Positions 32,278-42,321 of a stretch of 64,000 nt of DNA are shown here, piece by piece (position 1 is the stretch's first letter; each line of letters begins with the position of its first letter). Source of the stretch: Taudactylus pleione (lineage: Eukaryota > Chordata > Amphibia > Anura > Myobatrachidae). The stretch covers positions 27,056-91,055 of the forward strand of contig JAUIMM010002348.1 in assembly GCA_031769625.1 (NCBI GenBank). Reading direction: 5' to 3'. The position numbers were made by a program, and so were the translations under genes. The notes under the pieces were generated by a model. It was not told the origin of the DNA, ran no database searches, and saw nothing but the letters and a program-made list of their open reading frames with translations.

Positions 32278-33230
32278 CTTTAAAATGAAATAAAAAAAAG
32301 TTAAGGATTAGGTTTGGGTCAAAAAATAAGACAATTTATAAAATAATATTAGATATGGGAAATCCCTAAGCAAAACATTACAATATGCTGGTATTACACC
32401 TCTCCAATGTTGAAGTAGACAGGACCCGATTCAGAATTAAATGTGAGTCAGTTTCACAGACAGATCTTACAATTTTTAGCAACAGGAGCTGAAATGTATC
32501 TATAGGTGATTCTGGGCCATGCAAATCTCAGTCACGTTTTACTAGAGGTTGAATGGGTGTAACTGGGTAGCAATTGGGCATTCGCATGTAGACGAGGTTT
32601 ACAGAGGGGCGTGTCGTTGGCGTATATGCAGAATTGTGATCTAAGCAGTGTTGAGCATTTGCAGAGGTCCATCTGATAGCAGACGGATCTTTTACACCAT
32701 TTATAGGACTGACGCTGATAGTGATGACGGCTACGTTCACGGTAGGATGGATAGGTGCAGTCGTATAGATGCGCCCAACTCTGAATATGGGACAAGATCC
32801 GGATTTATCTCCGGGCACACAATGCAGCTGCACTTGCAACCAACTAACATTAACTCTAAAACAAGTCCACAGTGAGTACATTTAACAAGTACATAATGGT
32901 AACCCATTCATAGTCATTGGATCTCACAAATAGTCATTGTAAAGCAATTCTATAAGCGGCTTTAAATTGTCAGAATACCCTTTAATAATTGTAATGCTCT
33001 CTCTGCATTGACATGTAGAATTTACTAAGAAAGCAGAGGCAGAAACTTGGGGGTAGATTTACTAAAACTTCTAAAAAGTGCAGGTGTTGCCTGTAGCAAC
33101 CAATTAAGAGTGTAGCTATCATTTAACTAGTACATTGTTGGTTTTTCTGCGCCTATGCTATTATTAACCTCAGTAACCTTAATTTCCACTCATTTCCAGT
33201 CTATTCTGAACACCTCATATCTCACAATAG
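32278..33230. other. sequence 5' of DHCR24 exon 6; no further DHCR24 exon
   Basis: It contains a MITE-like stretch (about 32420-32880, with ACCCGATTCAGAATTAAATG) and a 'TAGCAACCAATTA' hairpin remnant (33060-33140). I looked for exon 5 of DHCR24 on - here and up to 42 kb and did not find it. Confidence 0.45.
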
Positions 33231-33756
33231 TGTTTTTATGTCCAAAAGGTTGCACCGAGGTAGCTGGATGACTATGCTAAGCGACACGAGTGGGCGGCAC
33301 AAACACATAGTTCATCTAGGAGTGACACTGCAGTGGCAGACAGGATGGCAGTTTGAAAAACTAGGCCCCAAACAGTACATAATGCAAAGAAAAAAAAGAG
33401 GTGCAAGATGGAATTGCCCTTGGGTGCTCCCACCCACCCTTATGTTGTATAAACAGGACATGCATACTTTAACAAACCAATCATTTCAGCGCCAGGGTCT
33501 GCCACAAGACTGTGGCTGAAATGATTGGTTCGTTTGGGCCCCCACAAAACAAGCTGGCAATTAATCTGTCCCTGCACAAACTGGCTCTACGGAGGCAAGA
33601 TGTCGTCCTCATCCTCCTCATCCACCGATTCCTCACCCTCTTCAGTGTTGTGTACATCCTCATCCTCACAGAGTATTAATTCGTCCCCGCTGGAATCCAC
33701 AACCACAGGTCCCTCTGTACGTTCTGGAGGCTGGTCTCCCTGGAAGAGTTGATAAT

Positions 33757-34008
33757 TCATTTTATGAACATCTTCTTCTCCACATTTTGTGGAAGCAACC
33801 TCCTACGCCTTTCGCTGACAAGGTTCCCGGCTGCACTAAACACTCTTTCGGAGTACACACTGGAGGGGGGGCAACTCAGGTAAAATAGAGCCAGTTTGTA
33901 CAGGGACCTCCAAATTGCCTCTTTTTCCTGCCAGTACAGGTACAGGACTGACATGCCTACTTGGATGCTGTCACCGATGTAATCCTTTAACAGACAGACA
34001 CAATTCAC
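33757..34008 (-). pseudogene. hAT transposase C-terminal dimerisation region
   Basis: The frame contains LYKLALFYLSCPPSSVYSER then VFSAAGNLVSERRRRLLPQN, the hAT C-terminal (dimerisation) motif with its S-ERVFS core. The catalytic DDE core is absent, so only the last ~80 residues remain. Confidence 0.85.
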
Positions 34009-34016
34009 AAAGACAG

Positions 34017-35275
34017 AAAAAAAAGAAGAATTTTTTATTTTTTGTGGAGCGCACTTTGAGGGTTACACCACCCTTTAAGAAATGAGCCAGCCAGCCCTTT
34101 ACTTATGGGACACAGGCGCACGCTTGGCGCTGCTCCTTTGTTGATGCACGTGCAACCACAGTGCACACAATTCACAAACACAGAAAAAAATGTTTTATTT
34201 TGTTTGGAGTGTACTTTGGGGGTTACAGCACCCTTTAACGGTCAAGCCAGCCGGCCCTTTACTTATGACACAGGCGCACGCTTGGCACTACTTTGTTGAT
34301 GCACATGCGGCTACTGCGCACACAATTCACAAACACAGAAAATATTTTTTTATTTTGCTTGGAGTGTACTTTGGGGGTTACAGCACCCTTTAACGGTCAA
34401 GCCAGCCGGCCCTTTACTTATGACACAGGCGCACGCTTGGCACTACTTTGTTGATGCACGTGCAGCTACTGCGCACACAATTCACAAACACAGAAAATAT
34501 TTTTTTATTTTGTTTGGAGTGTACTTTGGGGGTTACAGAACCCTTTAACGGTCAAGCCAGCCGGCCCTTTACTTATGACACAGGCGCACGCTTGGCACTA
34601 CTTTGTTGATGCACGTGCGGCTACTGCGCACACAATTCACAAACACAGAAAATATTTTTTTACTTTGTTTGGAGTGTACTTTGGGGGTTACAGCACCCTT
34701 TAACGGTCAAGCCAGCCGGCCCTTTACTTATGACACAGGCGCACGCTTGGCACTACTTTGTTGATGCACGTGCGGCTACTGCGCACACAATTCACAAACA
34801 CAGAAAATATTTTTTTATTTTGCTTGGAGTGTACTTTGGGGGTTACAGCACCCTTTAACGGTCAAGCCAGCCGGCCCTTTACTTATGACACAGGCGCACG
34901 CTTGGCACTACTTTGTTGATGCACGTGCAGCTACTGCGCACACAATTCACAAACACAGAAAATATTTTTTTATTTTGTTTGGAGTGTACTTTGGGGGTTA
35001 CAGAACCCTTTAACGGTCAAGCCAGCCGGCCCTTTACTTATGACACAGGCGCACGCTTGGCACTACTTTGTTGATGCACGTGCGGCTACTGCGCACACAA
35101 TTCACAAACACAGAAAATATTTTTTTATTTTGTTTGGAGTGTACTTTGGGGGTTACAGCACCCTTTAACGGTCAAGCCAGCCGGCCCTTTACTTATGACA
35201 CAGGCGCACGCTTGGCACTACTTTGTTGATGCACGTGCAGCTACTGCGCACACAATTCACAAACACAGAAAATTT
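34017..35275. repeat. 155-bp tandem satellite with three-unit higher-order pattern
   Basis: The marker CACACAATTCAC recurs at 34164, 34319, 34474, 34629, 34784, 34939, 35094 and 35249, a strict 155-bp period after the first, more diverged unit. Variants (TTTTGCTTGG or TTTTGTTTGG; CAGCACCC or CAGAACCC; GTGCAGC or GTGCGGC) follow an A-B-C-A'-B'-C' order, so the last expansion duplicated a 465-bp trimer. Confidence 0.85.
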
Positions 35276-35282
35276 AAATTTT

Positions 35283-35660
35283 TTTTGCACTTGGGGGGAG
35301 CACCCCTGATGGACAGAGCACCCCCTGGACAACACTACAGCACCCCTTTAGGACTGGGACTCTGCACAGGACTTTGGAGTGGACACAGCCCCTATGGACA
35401 ACTGACTGCACAACACAGTCCAGCCAGCCCCTATGGACTTTGGAGGAGTGGACACAGCCCCTATGGACAACAGCAGCACAGTACAACACAGCCAGCCCCT
35501 ATGGACTTTGGAGGAGTGGACACAGCCACTATGGACAACAGCAGCACAGCGCAGCACAGCACAACACTACACTGCACTATACTACACTACACTACACAGC
35601 CCAGCCAGCCCTAACTCCCACCCTCCCTCTTGACTATCCACAGCCGAGTGAGAAAATGGC
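35283..35660. repeat. GC-rich minisatellite, ~66-bp unit
   Basis: The phrase 'cagcccctatggac' alternates with 'tttggaggagtggacaca' and 'aacagcagcacag' for about three units. It is followed by short CACTA-like direct repeats (35567-35600). Frames on both strands are low-complexity. Confidence 0.6.
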
Positions 35661-35821
35661 GCCGACGCGGGTACCTTATATAGGATCCAAAACCCGCAAG
35701 ACCCGGAAGGCAGGACGATGACGTATTGCCTCGATTTCAGATCTGAGTCAGGCGGGAAAAGTCGAGTCTGACTCGGATCGGGAGGGGTTCGGATTTCAGA
35801 AATCCGAACCCGCTCACCCCT

Positions 35822-35872
35822 AATATATATATATATATATACACACACAGCCACATATAAACGGAGATAACC

Positions 35873-35905
<33 letters not shown>

Positions 35906-35928
35906 TAGCCACATATATACACAGATAA

Positions 35929-35991
<63 letters not shown>

Positions 35992-36012
35992 GCCACATAT
36001 ATACACAGATAA

Positions 36013-36051
<39 letters not shown>

Positions 36052-36062
36052 GCCACATTTAT
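35822..36062. repeat. TA microsatellite with interspersed CACATA units
   Basis: Long TA runs are separated by a repeated 'cacacatagccacatatatacacagataacc' segment at 35843, 35896 and 35982. Prone to length change; open frames here are artefacts. Confidence 0.85.
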
Positions 36063-37238
36063 ACCAACACTGAAATATAAGGAACATATGTGCTATTATT
36101 ACCTTGTTATGGTACCACGTTATCCCTGAGCCGGGTGCTCTCCTGTGATGTACTTGACAACTACCTCCACAGCCTGCACTCTGCCTGTCTCCACCTCAGC
36201 ACTCTCCCCAATCAGTTCCCTCTTACAGTCTCACTAATAGCTCGATCCCCACAGCTCCTGGACCTCACCTAACAGAGAGGAAGGAAAGGGGGGGTGGGGG
36301 TGTATGCAGCATGCGGGACTCGGGAGCCGGGCATGCTATCCTGATGGGAGATGGTCCTCGGGAAAATGGCTGCCACTCCTTAACTCTTGCACACACACCT
36401 GTTACTATACATATTCACACTCTAGTGCCCAGACCTCCCCCTAGTGCCTGCTTCAGCGTGACATGACCAGCTGCTGGATTCTATGGGGACGCGGAGCGCT
36501 GTCCAGCGGCAGCGGAGTCTGTGCTGCTAGAAGGTGACTTCTAGGGTGGGGCGATCGCCACAATCGCCCCCCCCCCCTGGATCCGCCAGTGAGCCATGCT
36601 GCAGCACAGATGGTTAAATCAAATTAACTGGGATACTAATTAAGTCACCTGTGCTCAAGTATGGCTATCATTAAAACCAGGACTGTTAGTGTGCCTTGAG
36701 GACCGTGGTTGGGAACCCCTGGCTTAGTGAATAGACCCCCTTGTGCCAAACCACCACTGCTTCCACCGCCTATATTCCCAGCCCAGGGCTAAAACTGATC
36801 TCGACGGGACTTGGACATTGCGGTAGTAGACGGGGCTGACAAAGTGTTCTGCTGCTGCCTGCATGTAAATCACGCCATCTATTCAGCACCTAAATTAGAC
36901 CCAAACAGAGCAGACGAAGATGGGTACCAGGCCAATCTCAGGCAGAACTGGCTAATACGCTAGATTGTAAGCTCTCATGAGCAGGGCCCTCTCTACCCTC
37001 TGTCTCAGTTCTGCTCCTTCTTTAGCTGCCTCATATGTTGTGGTTCTGCTGTAGGATTTTTTTTTTTTAATGTATGATTTGTTAAACCGACCGTCCGTCA
37101 CTGAGAAGTTTTGTGTCTCCTTACAAATAACGGATAACCTCCGGAAAAAAGGGGGAGAAGGACAAGCGCCTGATAGTGTAATATACAGTATTAAGTAACA
37201 ATTAGTCCAAATTAGGTATTCCGATGTATATGCGTGCC
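36063..37238. other. non-coding stretch with hAT-like end
   Basis: A GC-rich segment at 36290-36590 ends CCTGGATCCGCCAGTG, which looks like a hAT-type terminus. 36600-36725 carries the 'cacctgtgctcaagtatgg...gggaacccctgg' repeat also seen near 5013-5065. No gene. Confidence 0.4.
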
Positions 37239-37239
37239 C

Positions 37240-37587
37240 AGGGGCGTTTTAAGAGAGGAGGGGGCCCGTGTGCACTCCTCGTGCGGGGCCCCCTCCTCTC
37301 TCCCTGGTGGCTGGCAGCCGACTGACGCGGCTGGCCAGCCACTGGAGCATTAGTAGACTCCGGGCACTAGAGTGTGCCCGGAGTCTACTGCGCATGCGCA
37401 GAACACCGGAAAAATGGCCGCGGTGGCCATTTTTACGGTGTTCAGAGCAGCAGTGACACCCGATGTGGGACCTCGGACAGGTAAGTTTAAAAAAAAATGT
37501 GGGTGCAGTGTGTGCGGTGCGGGGCCCCCCTGGACCCGGGGGCCCTTGTGCCCCGCACACACTGCACCCATTATAGATACGCCACTG
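37240..37587. mobile_element. hAT-type MITE with 8-bp duplication
   Basis: The ends are CAGGGGCGTTTTAAGAG and ATAGATACGCCACTG, flanked by TGCGTGCC and TGCATGCC (one mismatch). It contains palindromes (GACTCCGGGCACTAGAGTGT with GCCCGGAGTC; CGGGGCCCCC...GGGGGCCC). Confidence 0.7.
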
Positions 37588-37631
37588 TGCATGCCATGTA
37601 TACACTTGTCAGTTAAGCATATAAAGCAAAT

Positions 37632-37956
37632 CTAATGCTGCCCATCCACTAGGCGATTAAACCTAGTGATGGATCGATAACGACGGTCGTTATCGCTCTG
37701 TCGCTTGGTAATCGCCTGCAAATCGGGCAGTAAAATGTTAAAACGACCAGCGATACGCACGCCCGCTGGTCGTTTTTAACATCAGTCATCGCCCGAACAT
37801 GACGGTCAATCTGACGACCGCCATCATGTTGCCATGTTCGGGGACAATTGATCTGCATACACTGAATGTTCAGTGTATGCACTTCACCCCGCGGGAGACG
37901 ACGACGTCGTAATCGTGCCGTCATCCCCGCATCGTGTAGTGGATGGACAGCATTAA
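37632..37956. mobile_element. Harbinger-like MITE, 'TGCTGCCCATCCAC' ends
   Basis: Inverted ends TGCTGCCCATCCACTAGGCG and GTAGTGGATGGACAGCA; the flanks read TAA and TTAA. The interior is palindromic (AAACGACCAGCG and inverse). Structure is similar to the 21764-22118 element. Confidence 0.6.
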
Positions 37957-40136
37957 ACAATCAGCTTCAGGGCTTCCCACCAGGGAACAACTTCAGATAC
38001 CTCCTTCCGCTTAGATATACGTTCGTCACCAATGATATCACAGCAACGATTTATGGATATCTGACGCGTATACTGCTGTACTGCCAGTTGCAGACGGTCT
38101 GTCTTCGCTCTTCAAATTAAGACTGCCTGCGGTGCCAGCTCTCTTATTTTCTCCTATCCCACAATTCTCCTTCTGGTTGTTACTGATAGGCAGAGGGAGG
38201 TTGGATCTCATCTCCTCATCTCACAGCAACAACAAAATGGCTGCTGTGGAGGATAACCTACAACTGAATGGACAGATGTTCCTCTGACGTTCCGGCCAAT
38301 GATATGGCTATATTCTGGACAGATAACTTGCTAAGCCTGAATTTAGGAATCAGCGTTTGCACTGCTCTATAAGAAACCAAAAAGGCAATTGCAACTTGCA
38401 CCAGTTAAAAGCCAATGGGCGATCAGTTAGTAAAAGTGCACGCAAAAGTACCGTATGCCATCGAGCCATGGGGTCTGATTCTGAGCCGCACTCCACGCCG
38501 ATGTTCCCGGAGTACAGTGATTTTCTGCTACTGTGCATACGCAAAAAAAACCCCTAAGAACTCTTACAGTGCATGCGTTCCACTGTGTGTACTCAGAGAG
38601 GGGCAGATGACACGGAGAAGCAAGGTATCAGAATTGTACTGGAAATTTGCTGGGCGGTGACTGTGAGGCGGCTATTCACAGACACGGAGATGGTCCATCT
38701 TGTGGGCGTGTTATGGGAGTGTCAGGGGCGTGCCACTGAACTGATTGCACACACAGATGCTTAATCGCTCACATTGGCGGCCATTGGTGTGGATTAACAG
38801 ATAGACAGTAAAAAGGTCGACAGTGTCTAGATAGACACCAGATGTTAGACAGTCAATAGGTCGACACTAAATGTCGACATGTAAGAAGGTCGACATGTAC
38901 AAATCGGCGACAAAAATTGTCGCCACATGATTTTTTAATATTTATTTTAGCCATAATCTTCACCCTAACCCTCCCTCCTGGTGCTTAACCCTAACCGTCA
39001 GGGTAGGTGCCTGAGCCTAACAGTCCCTTCTAGTGCCTAATGGTGCATACACACTGTCAGATTTTTCTTTATTTAAAAAATCGTTCAATCGCTCATATCT
39101 GAAGGAAAATCTGACATATCTACAAATAGAAAGTATGGTGGTCGCTCAAATCAGCTTAATGATATTGCCCAGGTGCTTGTAAAGGGCGGGGTTTACACTG
39201 AACCAGAGAAAAAAAAGGGATATTCCCTCCAGCACACTGCAGCAATATTGGCAAAAATACTTGAATCCTACATGATAACAGAAGTCAGAGGTATTAGTTG
39301 CATACATTTGCGTGAGGTCACTGGTACCTAGTGAATTAGGCTGCAGTCTAGCAGACGGCTTTCACTTTGAGATATTCCGTTTGACATTAGCTGAACAAGA
39401 ATATAACACCAGAGCACAAATACATAATATTATTTTTTATTATTATTATTAATAATGAATATCCTGCAAGTAAACACGTCCGCTAACTAACGAGTGACAT
39501 GCAATCAGGAAGCCTGATTAGAGAAGATAATTACTGGTTTCTGAATATCAATGCTACTCTTTGGGAAATATTAATTGAATAAGTCATGGTTTACTTAAAA
39601 GTAAGCGCCATCTGGAGACGCCTCGAAAACGCTTAGTCACAAAAAAATGAATAGATGTGAGCGATTTGTCTGAGTAAATAAAGCAATATAATTATACTAA
39701 TGATTAAGGCTATTAGTAAAATAGCTGCAAACTACAGCAAAACATGATGCACCAAGCTATAAAGCATGCCCATCTGCTCTAATGATTAATTTGGCATTAA
39801 ACAGAAGGATGAAGTCCATGCTTGCACTCTACGTGAACATAAGGCGTGGACAACATTGCACATCTGGGTCTGGTAGTGGAATGGACATATACAGATTATG
39901 GGGGCAACCATGCTGGCTGGACCAGTATGTACCTAATCATTTACTAGGAACCAGTGACATCATAAAGGCACTGCCTAATATTCATGAGGCCTGCCTAATA
40001 TTCATGAGGCCTGCCTAATATTCATGAGGCCTGCCTAATATTCATGAGGCCTGCCTAATATTCAGTGAACAAGTAGATCAGCATGCAAAATAGCTGCATT
40101 TGTCATGAGGTTATGTAACAACTGCACAGCATTCTC
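37957..40136. other. decayed repeats; short direct repeat at 39972-40062
   Basis: It includes a 'gtcgacatgt' palindrome-rich block (38810-38935), an 'AATGGTGCATACACACTGTCAG' MITE end near 39038 without a visible partner, and about four tandem copies of a 20-bp unit (AATATTCATGAGGCCTGCCT). No gene. Confidence 0.45.
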
Positions 40137-40137
40137 A

Positions 40138-40720
40138 TACCCCTTTCAGGCATACACCAAAAACCCGGGTTTTCGCTATATGTGAACAGAAATGACCCGG
40201 GTCGAAGTCCTGGGTCCATGACCCTGCTCTGTACCAGGGTTTTCCCGGGTGAACCCCTGGTAGGCTGTAGTGTGAATACATCCAACTCAGGTTTCTAGAC
40301 CCGGGTTTTAAGAAATCTTTCTCATTGGCTGTTCCGTGCACCTGCAGATGACATCAACTGCAGTCACCCGGACCACGACAGGGGAGCAAATTAATTTAAG
40401 TGTGTATTATTTTACGTTTAACTTTTTTATGTGAAAATTTTGTCTTTGTATAGACCAAGACTTATATTCATAATTATCTTATATTGTAATGTAAACATTT
40501 ATTGGTTTTCAATAAAAAAAAAAAACAGATTGGAAACAAAGTTTGTGGCCTTTACTCTAAAAATGGTAATTTTTATACTATGTCATTACTGTGAATAAAA
40601 AAAATAAAAATAAAAATGTTCCTTTTAAATCCATACCAAATTTCAGGGCAGACCCGGGTTTAGTGTTAATGTATCCGACCCTGGAATTTCCCGGGTTTTG
40701 GTGTAGTGTGAATGGGGGTC
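40138..40720. mobile_element. MITE with 'ACCAAAAACCCGGG' inverted ends
   Basis: Left CACCAAAAACCCGGGTTTT, right CCCGGGTTTTGGTGTAGTGT. Multiple CCCGGGT motifs lie inside. The exact ends and duplication are unclear. Confidence 0.55.
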
Positions 40721-41965
40721 TCATCGATTTTGTCCCTCACTATTCTACCTTCTCCATCCATCGACTTCAGCTTTGTCCCTCACTATTCTATCTTCTCCAT
40801 CCATAGACTTCAGCTTTCTGCCTCATTATTCTACCTTCTCCATCCATCGACTTCAGCTTTCTGCCTCATTATTCTACCTTCTCCATCCATTGACTTTGTC
40901 CCGCACTATTCTACCTTCTCCATCCATCGACTTCAGCTTTGTCCCTCACTATTCTACCTTCTCCATCCATAGACTTCAGCTTTCTGCCTCATTATTCTTC
41001 CCTTTCCTTCATTATAAATCATTATTCTACCTTCTCCATCAATCGACTTTGTCCCTCACTATTCTACCTTCTCCATCCATCGACTTTGTCCCTCACTATT
41101 CTACCTTCTCCATCGACAATGTGCCTCACTATTCTATCTTCTCCATCCATCAACTTCAGCTTTCTTCCACGCTATTCTACCTTCTCCATTCATCGACTTC
41201 ATCTTTGACCCTCACCATTCTACCTTTTCCATCCATCGACTTCAGCTTTGTCCCTCACTATTCTACCTTCTCCGTCCATCGACTTCAGCTTTGTCCCTCA
41301 TTATTCTACCTTCTCCATCCATAGACTTCAGCTCTCTGCCTCATTATTCTACCTTCTCCATCCATAGACTTCAGCTTTCTTCCTCATTATTCTACCTTCT
41401 CCATCAATCAACTTTGTCCCTCACTATTCTACTTTCTCCATCCACTGACTTTAGCTTTGTCCCTCACTATTCTATCTTCTCCATCCATCGACTTCAGCTT
41501 TCCTCCTCGCTATTCTACCTTCTCCATCCATCAACTTTGTCCCTCACTATTCTACCTTCTCCATCAATCGACTTCAGCTTTGTCCCTCACTATTCTACCT
41601 TCTCCATCAATCGACTTCAGCTTTGTCCTTCACTATTATTCTACTTTCTCCATCCATCGACTTCATCCTTCACATTTCTACTTTCTCCAACCCATCAACC
41701 TTAGTTTTGTCACTTAGGATTTTACCTTCTCCAACCCATCATCATCACCTTTGCCTCTTACGATTCTACCTTCTTCAACCCATAGACTCCATCAACCTTA
41801 ATTTTGTCCCTCGCGATTCTACCTACTCCAACCCATCAACTTCAACATTGTCCCTCACAATTCTACCTTCTCCAACCCATCAACTTCATCCCTCGCAATT
41901 CTTTCTCCATACCAACAACTTCAGTTTTGTTGCTCACGATTCTACTAATTTTTCTGAAAACTTCT
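40720..41965 (+). repeat. pyrimidine-rich minisatellite, 34/43-bp units
   Basis: The unit 'attctaccttctccatccatcgacttcag...' is repeated about 30 times, in a 43-bp form and a form lacking 'cagctttg' bases (about 34 bp). It degenerates to the right. Long open frames rich in SPSIDFSF are repeat artefacts. Strong C/T strand asymmetry. Confidence 0.85.
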
Positions 41966-42255
41966 AAAACAAATTATAAATAACCAATACTTAAAATAAA
42001 TTGTTTTTGCAGCAGTCACCTACAAGCAACTGTAGCAGCTATTTTGTCAACCGATACACAAGAACGCCGTTACGGAACCAGCGACACCACTGAGGAACTT
42101 CACAGCTATCCCGTATTGTACCTGTAACACTCTTTTGGTAGTGTCTACAAAGCACCACGCAATGACCCACAGATAGCACTACATGTAAGGAATGAGACTG
42201 TGCTTTTGTGCACAAGTTACTCTATGCTATAATCCTATCTCGCTGCGGATCTCAC

Positions 42256-42321
42256 CTTTTCTGCAGGGTCTGTGCTCGTTTTGTCAAACTTTGAGGGTTT
42301 AGGAGCCACGATGGATAGCAG
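42256..42321 (-). CDS. PATJ: PATJ candidate exon after the PDZ domain
   Basis: 66 bp, phase 0-0, acceptor ggtttctttcag, donor gtgaga. It reads [22 protein letters not shown]. The sequence is not conserved enough to place from memory, but strand, phase and splice sites fit directly after the 44786 donor. Confidence 0.55.

Larger units (their letters stand above)
33230..35823 (-). mobile_element. hAT element remnant with expanded internal tandem repeats
   Basis: It carries a hAT transposase C-terminus (33757-34008 on -), and its right end at 35790-35823 reads GGGTTCGGATTTC...CCGAACCCGCTCACCCCTA, a typical hAT-like terminus. A short inverted repeat lies at 33478-33533 (AACCAATCATTTCAGC and inverse). 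The left end was not identified. A 155-bp satellite (34090-35275) and a ~66-bp repeat (35383-35570) have expanded inside it. Confidence 0.6.

Noticed and set aside
35582..36087. YIYIYI-rich frames on -
   Set aside because: Translation of TA/CA microsatellites.
40712..41967. Several frames rich in SPSIDFSF
   Set aside because: Pyrimidine-rich tandem repeat without stop codons; no gene signals.
32278..42255. DHCR24 exon 5 or earlier exons
   Set aside because: Searched by eye on - for the segment preceding [11 protein letters not shown]; nothing convincing. A homology search would be decisive.
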